Shown in pieces: positions 7,446-16,616 of a stretch of 64,000 nt of DNA. Numbering within the stretch: the first letter of the stretch is position 1; each line of letters starts with the position of its first letter. The stretch covers positions 124,001 through 188,000 of the forward strand of contig JAHFQM010000003.1 of NCBI GenBank assembly GCA_023266355.1, in the 5' to 3' direction. The notes below the pieces were generated by a model that ran no database searches, was not told where the DNA came from, and was given only the letters and a program-made list of their open reading frames with translations. The position numbers were made by a program, and so were the translations under genes. The stretch comes from Aquabacterium sp. Its GTDB lineage: Bacteria > Pseudomonadota > Gammaproteobacteria > Burkholderiales > Burkholderiaceae_C.

Positions 7446-8564
7446 TCAAAAGGTGTAGCCCACCTGGGTCTGGGTGCCGCCATGGGCCGCTTCGGCCTGT
7501 TCCAGCAGGCGCGCCAGCGGGCCCAGGCCCTGGTAGCGCGAGGCCACGCGGTGGGCGTAGGTCCAGACGCGGGGGATGTCGCCCAGGTACTGCTGCTTGC
7601 CGTCGCGGATGGCCAGCCGCGCGAAGATGCCCAGCACCTTGAGGTGGCGCTGCAGCCCCATCCACTCGACGTCGCGCCAGAAATCGCCGAAATCTTCGGG
7701 CACGGGCAGGCCGGCCTGGCGGGCACGCTGCCAGTAGCGCACGGCGTGGTCGATCTGCGCCTCTTCGTCCCACATGACGTAGGCATCGCGCAGCAGGGAG
7801 ACCAGATCGTAGGTGACGGGGCCGCGCACGGCGTCCTGGAAGTCGATGACGCCCAGGCGGGCCTGCGGGTCGGCGGCGTCGGCCATGAGGTTGCGCGAGT
7901 GGTAGTCGCGGTGGACCAGCACCGTGGCCTGGCCCAGCACCTGCGCCTTGATGAGGGCGAAGGTGGTGTCCAGCATCTGGCGGGTGGCGTCGTCCAGCGT
8001 CAGGCCGCGCAGCTGCGTGAGGTACCAATCGGGGAGGAGGCTGAGTTCGCGCTGCAGCAGGGCGTCGTCGTAAGGCGGCAGGCTGTCGGCCGGCACGGCC
8101 TGGATGCGCACGAGTTCGTCCAGCGCCGAGGCGTAGCGCAGGCGGTTGGCGACGTCTTCGGGCGAGTGGGGTTGCGCCTCAGGCCGCAGGGTGGACAGCA
8201 GGGTGTGGGCGCCCAGGTCGGACAGCAGCATGAAGCCCTGGGGCTCGTCCCAGGCGAGGATGCGCGGCACGCCGACATCGCCCGCAGCCAGCAGGCGGTC
8301 GATGGCGACGAAGGGGCGGCAGTCCTCGTGGCTGGGCGGGGCGTCCATGGCGATGAGCGAGGTGCCTGCGGCCGTGTCGATGCGGAAATAGCGCCGGAAG
8401 CTGGCGTCGGCGCTGGCGGCGCGCACCGTCTCGGGCAGCAGGCCGTGTTCGGCGCGCAGGCCGTCCAGCCAGGCGGCGAAGGCCTGTGCGCGGGCGGGAT
8501 CGGCCCAGGCAATGGGTGCGGCGGGTGCGGGTGCAGCCGTGGAAGGGGTGTCGGCGAAGGTCAT
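7446..8564 (-). CDS. amgK: Aminoglycoside-phosphotransferase-fold sugar kinase (AmgK-like)
   Basis: 372 residues. A kinase of the APH/choline kinase fold: the catalytic loop LVHRDYHSRNLM and the Mg-binding IDFQDAVRGPVTYDLVSLL are both clear. Homologues divergent from lptD in Proteobacteria are AmgK, which phosphorylates MurNAc/GlcNAc at the anomeric carbon in peptidoglycan recycling (bypassing fosfomycin-sensitive steps). The usual partner murU is not next to it here; the downstream gene is a helicase 91 bases away. The start at 8564 is followed by an Ala/Pro-rich segment of ~20 residues. Product function is by family and context, not by active-site specificity. Confidence 0.82.
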   Translation of the reverse strand: MTFADTPSTAAPAPAAPIAWADPARAQAFAAWLDGLRAEHGLLPETVRAASADASFRRYFRIDTAAGTSLIAMDAPPSHEDCRPFVAIDRLLAAGDVGVPRILAWDEPQGFMLLSDLGAHTLLSTLRPEAQPHSPEDVANRLRYASALDELVRIQAVPADSLPPYDDALLQRELSLLPDWYLTQLRGLTLDDATRQMLDTTFALIKAQVLGQATVLVHRDYHSRNLMADAADPQARLGVIDFQDAVRGPVTYDLVSLLRDAYVMWDEEAQIDHAVRYWQRARQAGLPVPEDFGDFWRDVEWMGLQRHLKVLGIFARLAIRDGKQQYLGDIPRVWTYAHRVASRYQGLGPLARLLEQAEAAHGGTQTQVGYTF

Positions 8565-8580
8565 GTGTGCGCGAGGCGGC

Positions 8581-8631
8581 GGCAAGGCCGGCTCATGAAA
8601 TAATGCGGCGATTCTAGGCAAGGCCGGCTCA
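8581..8631. repeat. 15-bp perfect direct repeat between amgK and lptD
   Basis: GGCAAGGCCGGCTCA occurs at 8581-8595 and again at 8617-8631, 36 bases apart, inside the 111-base divergent region. The spacer is AT-richer and holds a minus-strand TAGAAT (8611-8616) that could be the amgK -10 element. The repeat could be a pair of binding sites for a shared regulator of outer-membrane assembly and wall recycling, or a local duplication. Confidence 0.55.
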
Positions 8632-8675
8632 CCTGACGGGAAGCCCCTGCTGCAGCCCCCTGCGACGCGCCACCC

Positions 8676-11297
8676 GTGACCCCACCCTTGAACCGACCTC
8701 GCCAGACCTCGCCCGCCCGGGTGCAGCCCTCCGCCCACCCCGCTGGCGCCCGCCAGGCAGGTGCCAGGGTGCGCTCGCGCCTGTCGGCACCGCTGGCCTC
8801 CGGCTGGACGCCCGTGGCCCTGGCCTGCGCCTGGGCCGTGGCCCAAGCCGGCTGGCACGGCGCCGAAGCGCAGGCGCTGGCCGAAGCTGGCGCGGCGGCA
8901 CAAGCCGCCACGGCGGCCAGCGCGCCGTCCACGCCGGCATCGCGCATGAGCTTCTCTCTGCCCGCGCCGCGCATGAACCGGCGCGACGGCAAGCTGCCGC
9001 TGTTCTTCGAGGCCGACTCGATGGACGGCACCTCGGGCGAGCGCACCCACGCCAGCGGCTCGGTGCGCCTGCGCCAGGGCGAGATGCGTGTGCGCGCCGA
9101 CGACCTCGTCCACACCCAGGCCGACAACACGGCGCGGGCGCGCGGCAACGTCCGCATCACCAGCAACGGCAACCTGTTCACCGGCCCGGAGCTGACGCTG
9201 CGGCTCGACACGCTGGAAGGCAACTTCATCCGCCCACATTTCTGGTTCGCCCGCACGCAGGCAGGCGGCCAGGCCGAGCTGGTGGAGTTCCTGGGTGAAA
9301 ACCGCCTGCGCGCCCACAGCACGCGCTACTCCAGCTGCACGCCGGACGACGAGCCCGATGGCACGCCCGGCCGCCCCGACTGGGAGCTGCAGACCAGCCA
9401 GGTGGACCTGGACTTCGACAAGAGCGAGGGCGAGGCCAAGAACGCGGTGATCCGCTTCATGGGCGTGCCCCTGCTGGCCGCGCCATCGCTGACCTTCCCG
9501 CTGGACAACCAGCGCAAGTCCGGCTTCCTGCCGCCCAGCTTCTACTTCGACAGCGCCAGCGGCTTCGAGCTGTCCGCGCCCTACTACTGGAACATTGCGC
9601 CCAACCGCGACGCGACCATCGCACCGACGCTGTCGGCCCGCCGCGGTGTGGGTGCCGACCTCGAATTCCGCTACATGGAGGCGCAGGACACCGGCAAGCT
9701 GCGCGTGTTCGGCTTGCCGGACGACAAGCTGCGGGGCAGCACGCGCGGCCTGATCGACTTCACCCACAAGGGCAGCCTGGGCAAGACGGACGCCCTCGCC
9801 CAGACCACCTACGACATCAAGCTGCTGCGCGCCTCGGACGACAATTTCTGGAAGGACTTCTCCCACATCCAGTTCTCGACCACGCCGCGCCTGTACGACA
9901 GCCACGCCAACGTCGAGACCACGCTCAACCAGCGCTACTGGGGCCTGGGCAACAGCCAGACCACCTTCTACGGCAGCGTGCAGTCCTGGCAGACACTGCG
10001 CGACCTCTCACCGCCGTCCGACCCGACGCAAAGCAGCATCATCACGCCCTACCGCCGCGAGCCGCAAATGGGCTTTCGCAGCCGCAGCGTGAACGACAGC
10101 GGCGTCGTCTTCGGCCTGCAAGGCGAGTTCAACCGCTTCGGCAACGCGGACCCGACCAAGGTCGTGGGCAACCGCCTCAACGCCAACGCCATCGTCGAGC
10201 GGCCCTTCACGCTGGGCGGCCTCAACGTGCTGCCGCGCGCCACGCTGCGTGGCGTCAGCTACGACCTCGACAAGGTCGCCGATGGCAACCGCCGCAGCGC
10301 CACCATCGTCACGCCGACCTTCAGCCTGGACAGCGGCTTCTCCATGGAGCGCAGCACCAGCTGGTTCGGCCGCGACCTGATCCAGACGCTGGAGCCGCGT
10401 GTGCTTTACGTCTACACGCCCTACCACCGTCAGAGCGACCTGCCGCTGTTCGACAGCGCCCCGCGCGACTTCAACCAGTACGCCATCTACACCGACAACG
10501 CCTACACCGGCGGCGACCGCATCTCGGACGCCAACCAGGTGACGGTGGGCGTGCAGTCCCGCCTGCTGGACAGCAAGACGGGCACGGAAGCCCTGCGCCT
10601 GGGCATCGCGCAAAAGGTGCTGCTGGCCGACCAGCGCATCAACCCGCTGGACAGCAAACCCGTGACGCAGCGCCTGTCCGACCTGCTGCTGCAGGCCTCG
10701 ACCTCGGTGATCCCGAACTGGTCGGTGGACAGCACCGTGCAGTACAGCGCGCAGAACCGCCAGACCGAGCAGGGCGCCATGACGGTGCGCTACTACCCGG
10801 GCACCTGGCGCACGGTCAGCGCCACCTACCGCTACACGCGCGCCGCGTCGGAACAGGTGGAAATCGGCTGGCAATGGCCCTTCGCTGGCCGCACCCCGCC
10901 GCTGCAGCAGGTCATGACCCAGGCGACCTCGCCCGACCTGCTCGACCTCAACCCGCGCCGCGCCTCGGCCGGTGGCGCTTGTGGCGGCACCTGGTACACC
11001 GTGGGCCGCATCACGCACAGCATGCGCGACCAGCGCATCATCAACTCGGTGGTGGGCGTGGAGTACGACGCCGGCTGCTGGATCGGCCGCGTCGTCACCG
11101 AACGCGTCGCACTGGGCACCAGCAAGGCCAACACCCGCGTGATGTTCCAGCTGGAACTGCTGGGCCTGTCCCAGCTCGCGCTCGGCGCCAACCCGCTGCG
11201 CGTCCTCAAGCAAAATGTGCCCGGCTACCGCCTGCTGCGCGACGAGGGCAAGCCCCTGGCCCAGCCCGGCAACACCACCCCCTACAGCGATGAATGA
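8676..11297 (+). CDS. lptD: LPS-assembly protein LptD
   Basis: 873 residues from a GTG start. LptD is the outer-membrane beta-barrel that, with LptE, inserts lipopolysaccharide into the outer leaflet. The N-terminus has an unusually long basic/Pro region before a hydrophobic signal stretch (VALACAWAVAQAGWHGAEAQA), then an OstA/LptA-like jellyroll (LFFEADSMDGTSGERTHASG) and a long barrel with many aromatic-ended strands. Two cysteines lie near ~225 and further ones toward the C-terminus (CGGTWY, AGCW), consistent with the LptD disulfides. The long N-terminus and absence of a Shine-Dalgarno leave the exact start uncertain. The stop overlaps surA. Confidence 0.95.
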   Translation: MTPPLNRPRQTSPARVQPSAHPAGARQAGARVRSRLSAPLASGWTPVALACAWAVAQAGWHGAEAQALAEAGAAAQAATAASAPSTPASRMSFSLPAPRMNRRDGKLPLFFEADSMDGTSGERTHASGSVRLRQGEMRVRADDLVHTQADNTARARGNVRITSNGNLFTGPELTLRLDTLEGNFIRPHFWFARTQAGGQAELVEFLGENRLRAHSTRYSSCTPDDEPDGTPGRPDWELQTSQVDLDFDKSEGEAKNAVIRFMGVPLLAAPSLTFPLDNQRKSGFLPPSFYFDSASGFELSAPYYWNIAPNRDATIAPTLSARRGVGADLEFRYMEAQDTGKLRVFGLPDDKLRGSTRGLIDFTHKGSLGKTDALAQTTYDIKLLRASDDNFWKDFSHIQFSTTPRLYDSHANVETTLNQRYWGLGNSQTTFYGSVQSWQTLRDLSPPSDPTQSSIITPYRREPQMGFRSRSVNDSGVVFGLQGEFNRFGNADPTKVVGNRLNANAIVERPFTLGGLNVLPRATLRGVSYDLDKVADGNRRSATIVTPTFSLDSGFSMERSTSWFGRDLIQTLEPRVLYVYTPYHRQSDLPLFDSAPRDFNQYAIYTDNAYTGGDRISDANQVTVGVQSRLLDSKTGTEALRLGIAQKVLLADQRINPLDSKPVTQRLSDLLLQASTSVIPNWSVDSTVQYSAQNRQTEQGAMTVRYYPGTWRTVSATYRYTRAASEQVEIGWQWPFAGRTPPLQQVMTQATSPDLLDLNPRRASAGGACGGTWYTVGRITHSMRDQRIINSVVGVEYDAGCWIGRVVTERVALGTSKANTRVMFQLELLGLSQLALGANPLRVLKQNVPGYRLLRDEGKPLAQPGNTTPYSDE

Positions 11298-12726
11298 GCG
11301 AGCACCCCTGATGTCCAGCGCCCCTTTTGCAGATGTTCTTGCTTTCAGGGCCCTGTCGCGCGCCCTGACGCTGTGCCTGGCCGCAGCTGCGGTGGTCGCG
11401 GTGGCCACGCCGGCATCGGCCCAGTTGCGCCGCAACGAAGGCCCCTCGCTGACGCCCCGCATCCCCGGTGACCGCGCCCTGAGCAAGGAGCTCAAGATCG
11501 CTGGCGTCCAGACCACGTCCGACTACATCGTCGCGGTGGTCAACCAGGAACTGATCACCCACACCGAGGTGGACAAGCGCGTCAGCCGCATCCAGGAATC
11601 GGCCGCGCCGGGCACCCGCCTGCCCCCCTTCGAGGAACTGCGACGCCAGGTGCTGGACGCCCTCATCGACGAGAAGGTGCAAATTTCCTACGCCCGCGTC
11701 ATTGGCCTGAATGTGGGTGATTCAGAGCTGGACCAGGCCATCGAGAACGTCGCCGCACAAAACCAGCTCACCCTCAGCGAGTTGCGCCAGCGCATGGCCG
11801 CAGACGGCCTCGACTACGACCGCTACCGCAGCAGCCTGCGCGAGCAGCTCCTGCTGCAGCGGCTGCGCGAACGCGAAGTCACCTCGCGCATCCCGCTGAG
11901 CGAAGAAGAGGTCACAAACTTCCTGGCCACCGACCCGGCCGCGCAAACCGAGACCGCGCTGAACCTGGCGCACATCCTGATCGCCGTGCCCGAGCGTGCC
12001 ACCCAGGTGCAAGTGGCACAGCTGCAAACCAAGGCCGAAGACCTGCAACGCCGCGTGGCTGCGGGCGAGAATTTCGCGCAGCTGGTCAAGCAGCACTCCG
12101 ACGACAGCAACACCCGCAACGACGGTGGTGCCTTCGGCATGCGCGAGGTCAGCCGCCTGCCAGAGCTCTTCGTCAACGCCGCGCAAGGCCTGAAGGTCGG
12201 GCAGGTGGCGCCGGTGGTGCGCTCCAACGCGGGCTTCCACATCGTCAAGCTGCTGGAGCGTGAAAGCAGCGCACAAGCCACCTACACGCAGCAGCGCGCC
12301 CGCCACATCCTGCTGCGCAGCACGCCGCAAGTGGACACGGCCAGCCTGGTCAGCCGCCTGAACGACATCCGCAAGCAGATCGTGGGCGGCCAGACCAGCT
12401 TCGCGCAGATGGCGCGGCAGTACTCGGAAGATGGCAGCGGCGCCAAGGGCGGCGAGCTGGGCTGGGCCTCGCCCGGTCAGTTCGTGCCCGAGTTCGAAAA
12501 AGCGCTGCTGTCCTTGCAGCCGGGCCAGATCTCCGAGCCGGTCGTCAGCCGGTTTGGCGTGCACCTCATCCAGCTCATCGAACGCCGCGAAGCCCAGCTG
12601 AGCGACGCCCAAAAGCGCGAAGCCGCCCGCAGCGTGCTGCGCGAGCGCAAGTTCGAGGCCACGTACGAAGAGTGGGCCCGCGAACTGCGCGCAGCAGCCT
12701 ACGTGGAAATGCGCGATGCACCCTGA
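11290..12726 (+). CDS. surA: Periplasmic chaperone / peptidyl-prolyl isomerase SurA
   Basis: 478 residues from the ATG that overlaps the lptD stop by 8 bases; an in-frame ATG at 11311 would give a more usual signal peptide start. A hydrophobic signal ends near PASAQ. It has the SurA N-terminal chaperone domain ([18 protein letters not shown]) and two parvulin PPIC domains, at roughly residues 215-320 ([10 protein letters not shown] to GFHIVKLLE) and 330-440 ([10 protein letters not shown] to GVHLIQLIE). SurA escorts unfolded barrel proteins, including LptD itself, through the periplasm, which fits the operon. Confidence 0.96.
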   Translation: MNERAPLMSSAPFADVLAFRALSRALTLCLAAAAVVAVATPASAQLRRNEGPSLTPRIPGDRALSKELKIAGVQTTSDYIVAVVNQELITHTEVDKRVSRIQESAAPGTRLPPFEELRRQVLDALIDEKVQISYARVIGLNVGDSELDQAIENVAAQNQLTLSELRQRMAADGLDYDRYRSSLREQLLLQRLREREVTSRIPLSEEEVTNFLATDPAAQTETALNLAHILIAVPERATQVQVAQLQTKAEDLQRRVAAGENFAQLVKQHSDDSNTRNDGGAFGMREVSRLPELFVNAAQGLKVGQVAPVVRSNAGFHIVKLLERESSAQATYTQQRARHILLRSTPQVDTASLVSRLNDIRKQIVGGQTSFAQMARQYSEDGSGAKGGELGWASPGQFVPEFEKALLSLQPGQISEPVVSRFGVHLIQLIERREAQLSDAQKREAARSVLRERKFEATYEEWARELRAAAYVEMRDAP

Positions 12727-13576
12727 GCGCAGCGGCAAACGTCCCGGTTCCGGTGGCCACGGTGGCGGCCACAGCGGCCAGGGCCGCCCACGCGCGGTCG
12801 CGGGCGGCGGCGGTCACATCGCGCGCAAGCGTTTCGGCCAGAACTTCCTGGTGGACCAGGGCGTGATCGCCGAGATCGTCCGTGCGATCGCGCCCAAGCC
12901 GGGTGAAGCACTGGTGGAGATCGGCCCCGGCCTGGGTGCACTGACCGACCCGGTGGTCGAGCGCTGCGAGAAGCTGACCGTGGTCGAACTCGACCGCGAC
13001 CTGGCCGCGCGCCTGCGCAAGCGTCCCGAGCTCGACGTGATCGAGTCCGACGTGCTGAAGGTGGATTTCGCCCAACTCGCGCGCGAGCGCGGCGTCAAGC
13101 TGCGCATGATCGGCAACCTGCCCTACAACATCTCCAGCCCCATCCTCTTCCACCTGCTGCCTTGCGCCGACGTGGTCGTGGACCAGCACTTCATGCTGCA
13201 AAAAGAGGTGGTGGACCGCATGGTGGCCACGCCCGGCAACAAGGACTACAGCCGCCTGAGCGTGATGCTGCAGTGGCGCTACGACATGGAATGCGTGGTC
13301 GATGTGCCGCCGGGCTCCTTCGACCCGCCGCCGAAGGTGAACTCCGCCGTGGTGCGCATGACGCCGCTGGCCGAGGTGCCCGACGTCGACCCCAAGGTGC
13401 TGGAAGCGATGGTGGCCGTGGCCTTCTCGCAGCGCCGCAAAATCCTGCGCCACACCCTGGGCGCCTGGATCACCCAACAAGGCATCACCACCGACTTCGA
13501 CCTGCAGCGCCGCGCCGAAGAAGTGCCCGTGGCCGAGTACCTGGCCCTGGCCGCACAGGTCAGAAAACCGGCATGA
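12716..13576 (+). CDS. rsmA: 16S rRNA (A1518/A1519-N6) dimethyltransferase RsmA/KsgA
   Basis: 286 residues. It dimethylates two adjacent adenines near the 3' end of 16S rRNA late in small-subunit assembly. The SAM-binding motif [14 protein letters not shown], the catalytic NLPYNISSP and FGQNFLVD are clear. The annotated ATG overlaps surA by 11 bases and adds a Gly/Ser/Arg-rich leader of about 33 residues before the conserved [11 protein letters not shown]; no alternative ATG or GTG lies between, so the extension is probably translated. pdxA, often between surA and rsmA, is absent here. Confidence 0.95.
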   Translation: MHPERSGKRPGSGGHGGGHSGQGRPRAVAGGGGHIARKRFGQNFLVDQGVIAEIVRAIAPKPGEALVEIGPGLGALTDPVVERCEKLTVVELDRDLAARLRKRPELDVIESDVLKVDFAQLARERGVKLRMIGNLPYNISSPILFHLLPCADVVVDQHFMLQKEVVDRMVATPGNKDYSRLSVMLQWRYDMECVVDVPPGSFDPPPKVNSAVVRMTPLAEVPDVDPKVLEAMVAVAFSQRRKILRHTLGAWITQQGITTDFDLQRRAEEVPVAEYLALAAQVRKPA

Positions 13577-14802
13577 AAACCTACCTGGTGGGCGGTGCCG
13601 TGCGGGACCGCCTGCTCGGGCGACCGGTGGGTGACCGAGATTGGGTGGTCGTGGGCGCCACGCCGCAAGACATGCTGGACGCGGGCTTCCGCCCCGTGGG
13701 CAAAGACTTCCCCGTCTTCCTGCACCCCGACACAGGCGAAGAGCACGCCTTGGCGCGCACCGAGCGCAAAAGCGGCCACGGCTACCACGGCTTCACCTTC
13801 CACACCTCGCCCGAGGTCACGCTGGATGACGACCTGGTGCGGCGCGACCTCACCGTCAACGCCATGGCCGAAGATGCCGACGGCACCCTCATCGACCCCT
13901 GGGGCGGCCAGCGCGACCTGGCCGCGCGGGTGCTGCGCCACGTCTCGCCGGCCTTCGCCGAAGACCCGGTGCGCATCCTGCGCCTGGCACGCTTCGCCGC
14001 CCGCCTCCACGATTTCAGCGTGGCACCTGAAACGGCGCAGCTCATGCGCGAGATGGTGGACGCTGGCGAGGTGGACCACCTCGTGGCCGAGCGCGTCTGG
14101 CAGGAGCTGGCCCGCGGCCTGATGGAAGACCGCCCCTCGCGCATGTTCGAGGTGCTGCGCGACTGCGGCGCCCTGGCCCGCCTGCTGCCCGAGGTCGATC
14201 GCCTGTGGGGCGTGCCGCAGCGCGCCGACTACCACCCCGAGGTGGACACCGGCGTGCACCTGATGATGGTGCTCGACATGAGCGCCCGCCTGCAAGGCTC
14301 CCTGGCCGTGCGTTATGCCTGCCTGGGCCACGACCTCGGCAAAGGCACGACCCCGCCCGACGTGCTGCCCCGCCACATCGGTCACGAAGGCCGCAGCGCC
14401 CAGCTGCTCAAGGCCGTGGGCCAGCGCCTGCGCGTGCCCACCGACTGCCGCGAACTGGCCGATGTGGTCGCGCGCGAGCACGGCAACCTCCACCGCAGCA
14501 GCGAATTTGGCGCCGAGGCCGTTTTCCGCCTCCTGGAACGCTGTGACGCCATCCGCAACCCCCAGCGCTTCCACGAGGTGCTGCTGGCCTGCGAGTGCGA
14601 CGCCCGCGGCCGCCTGGGTTTTGAGGACACGCCCTACGCCCCGGGCCCGCGCCTGCGGCAGGCCCTGGACTGCGTGCTGGCCGTGGACACCGCGACCGTG
14701 TCTGCGCAAGCCCTCGCACTGGGATTGACAGGTCCCGCCATCGGCCAGCGCATCGCGCAAGCCCGGCTGCACGCCCTGACACAGCACCTCGGCCCGCGCT
14801 GA
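13573..14802 (+). CDS. cca: CCA tRNA nucleotidyltransferase with HD domain
   Basis: 409 residues, matching the multifunctional bacterial CCA-adding enzyme. The class II nucleotidyltransferase head is clear: [18 protein letters not shown] with the DxD pair, [10 protein letters not shown], and the [11 protein letters not shown] motif. The C-terminal HD domain (CLGHDLGKG) may give phosphatase/phosphodiesterase activity as in E. coli. It completes or repairs the 3' CCA end of tRNAs. The ATG overlaps the rsmA stop (ATGA), so the four-gene run lptD-surA-rsmA-cca is one unit. It is followed by a 142-base gap before the chemoreceptor; a short GC hairpin near 14810 has no U-tract. Confidence 0.95.
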   Translation: MKTYLVGGAVRDRLLGRPVGDRDWVVVGATPQDMLDAGFRPVGKDFPVFLHPDTGEEHALARTERKSGHGYHGFTFHTSPEVTLDDDLVRRDLTVNAMAEDADGTLIDPWGGQRDLAARVLRHVSPAFAEDPVRILRLARFAARLHDFSVAPETAQLMREMVDAGEVDHLVAERVWQELARGLMEDRPSRMFEVLRDCGALARLLPEVDRLWGVPQRADYHPEVDTGVHLMMVLDMSARLQGSLAVRYACLGHDLGKGTTPPDVLPRHIGHEGRSAQLLKAVGQRLRVPTDCRELADVVAREHGNLHRSSEFGAEAVFRLLERCDAIRNPQRFHEVLLACECDARGRLGFEDTPYAPGPRLRQALDCVLAVDTATVSAQALALGLTGPAIGQRIAQARLHALTQHLGPR

Positions 14803-14944
14803 AGCGGGCTGGGCGCACGCCCATGCGCCGGCATTGTGCAAAATCTGCAACAAAGTCGTGTCAAGGCGCCGATTCGACCTCATCCCTTCGGCCGAAGTGT
14901 CGATATGCCAGCGTGAATGAACCAAAGATTCTCGGGGCACTGAC

Positions 14945-16504
14945 ATGACCGCATTGAGACAACTGAGCATCGGCGGCCGCCTGGCGGCCGCTTTCCTGAT
15001 GGCCTGCCTGCTGGTGCTGGTCACCGGCGGCGCCAGCCTGCTGAGCATGTCCCGCATGAGCGACAGCGCCGACGACATCAGCGGCAACTGGCTGCCCAGC
15101 GTGCAGGTGCTGTCGCGCATCGACGCCACGGTCAACACCGAGCGCCGCGCGCTGATGCGCCACATCCTGGAACCTGACGCAGCAGGCAAGGCCACGCAGC
15201 TCAAGCGGATCGACGAAATCCGCAACCAAACACTGCCCACCCTGCTCAGCGAGTACGAGCCCATGATCAGTTCGCCCGAAGAGCGCGCCCTGTTCCAGGA
15301 CATCCGCGCCCAGCTGGACGCTTACCATGCCTCCGTGGACCCGGTACTGGCCCAGTCCAACCGCGGTGACGAGGGCCTCGCGGACGCTCGCCAGCAGCTC
15401 AACGGCGCGTCCAGTAAAGCCTATCTGGCGCTCTCGGCCCTGCTGGACAAAGACACCAAGCTGAATGCCGAAGGCGCTCGCCAAGCGGTGGGCGTGGCCC
15501 ATGCCGCTTACCGACAAGCCCTGTGGACGACGGCGGCCGTGCTGGTCGTGGGCATGCTGGTCTGCGCCACCATGGCGCTGCTGATCACCCGCTCCATCAC
15601 CCAGCCGCTGAACGACGCCGTGCGCCTGAGCCAGGCCGTGGCCGAGGGCGACCTCAGCCGCCAGGTGCACGTGTCCGGCAACGACGAACTCAGCGAACTG
15701 GGTCGCACGCTCAACACCATGAGCCGCAACCTGTCCACCCTGATCGGCCGCATCCGCAGTGGCACCGAATCCATCGCCACGGCCTCGGCGCAGATCGCCC
15801 AGGGCAACGCCGACCTGTCGGCCCGCACCGAGCACCAAGCCGCCAGCCTGCAGGAGACCGCCGCCTCCATGCAACAGATGGACGACACCGTGCGCGGCAA
15901 CTCCGACAACGCCCGCCAGGCCAACCAGCTGGCGCTGCAAGCCACCCAGGTCGCCACGCAAGGCGGCCAGGACGTGGGCCATGTCGTGGCCACGATGTCG
16001 GCCATCCAGGACTCCAGCCGCCGCATCGCCGACATCATCGGCGTGATCGACGGCATCGCTTTCCAGACCAACATCCTCGCGCTGAACGCGGCGGTGGAAG
16101 CCGCCCGCGCCGGCGAACAAGGCCGCGGCTTCGCGGTGGTGGCCAGCGAGGTGCGTTCGCTCGCACAGCGCAGCGCCAATGCCGCCCGCGAGATCAAGGG
16201 CCTGATCACCGACAGCGTGGAAAAGGTGGAGATGGGCACCAACCAGGTCAACCAGGCCGGTCAAACCATCGACGATGTGGTGCTGCAAGTGCGCAAGGTC
16301 AACGACCTGATCGCCGAGATCAGCTCATCGAGCACCGAGCAAAGCCAGGGCGTGGGCCAGATCAACTCGGCCGTGAACAACCTGGATCAAACCACGCAGC
16401 AGAACGCCGCGCTGGTGGAAGAAACCTCGGCCGCCGCAGAGAGCTTGAGGCAGCAGGCCCAGCAACTGGCACAGGCGGTGTCGGCCTTCAAGACCACGGC
16501 CTGA
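14945..16504 (+). CDS. Methyl-accepting chemotaxis protein
   Basis: 519 residues with the classic receptor plan: membrane helix at ~12-34, a periplasmic four-helix-bundle ligand domain to ~190, second helix at ~192-213 (ALWTTAAVLVVGMLVCATMALL), HAMP, then the coiled signalling domain with the conserved tip (IDGIAFQTNILALNAAVEAARAGEQGRGFAVVASEVRSLAQRSA). It signals to CheA through CheW. The C-terminus lacks an NWETF-type CheR-docking pentapeptide, so adaptation relies on other receptors. The ligand cannot be predicted. It is a single gene between cca and the ftsZ end of the dcw cluster, with no che genes nearby. Confidence 0.95.
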   Translation: MTALRQLSIGGRLAAAFLMACLLVLVTGGASLLSMSRMSDSADDISGNWLPSVQVLSRIDATVNTERRALMRHILEPDAAGKATQLKRIDEIRNQTLPTLLSEYEPMISSPEERALFQDIRAQLDAYHASVDPVLAQSNRGDEGLADARQQLNGASSKAYLALSALLDKDTKLNAEGARQAVGVAHAAYRQALWTTAAVLVVGMLVCATMALLITRSITQPLNDAVRLSQAVAEGDLSRQVHVSGNDELSELGRTLNTMSRNLSTLIGRIRSGTESIATASAQIAQGNADLSARTEHQAASLQETAASMQQMDDTVRGNSDNARQANQLALQATQVATQGGQDVGHVVATMSAIQDSSRRIADIIGVIDGIAFQTNILALNAAVEAARAGEQGRGFAVVASEVRSLAQRSANAAREIKGLITDSVEKVEMGTNQVNQAGQTIDDVVLQVRKVNDLIAEISSSSTEQSQGVGQINSAVNNLDQTTQQNAALVEETSAAAESLRQQAQQLAQAVSAFKTTA

Positions 16505-16542
16505 GCGACATCGACGGTCGCATCACCAGGCAAAAACCAAGC

Positions 16543-16572
16543 AAAAAGCCCCCGTCCCGGGCGGGACAGGGG
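16543..16572 (-). terminator. Intrinsic terminator after ftsZ
   Basis: Read on the minus strand, 45 bases past the ftsZ stop, CCCC-T-GTCCC pairs with GGGACGGGG around a short loop (hairpin 16549-16572, one bulged base), directly followed by GCTTTTTGC and another T-run. This ends the dcw transcript. On the plus strand no T-run follows, so it is not an equally good terminator for the chemoreceptor gene. Confidence 0.8.
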
Positions 16573-16616
16573 AAAACAGACAGAGAGATCGAGAGAGAGA
16601 GAAAACGGAAACGAGC

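Noticed and set aside
14805..14832. Terminator after cca.
   Set aside because: Only a short GC hairpin with a tight loop and no T-run is visible.
14851..14875. Sigma-28-like promoter before the chemoreceptor (CAAAGTCG then GCCGATTC).
   Set aside because: The spacer is 9 bases instead of 11 and the first half matches poorly; no other flagellar or che genes are nearby.
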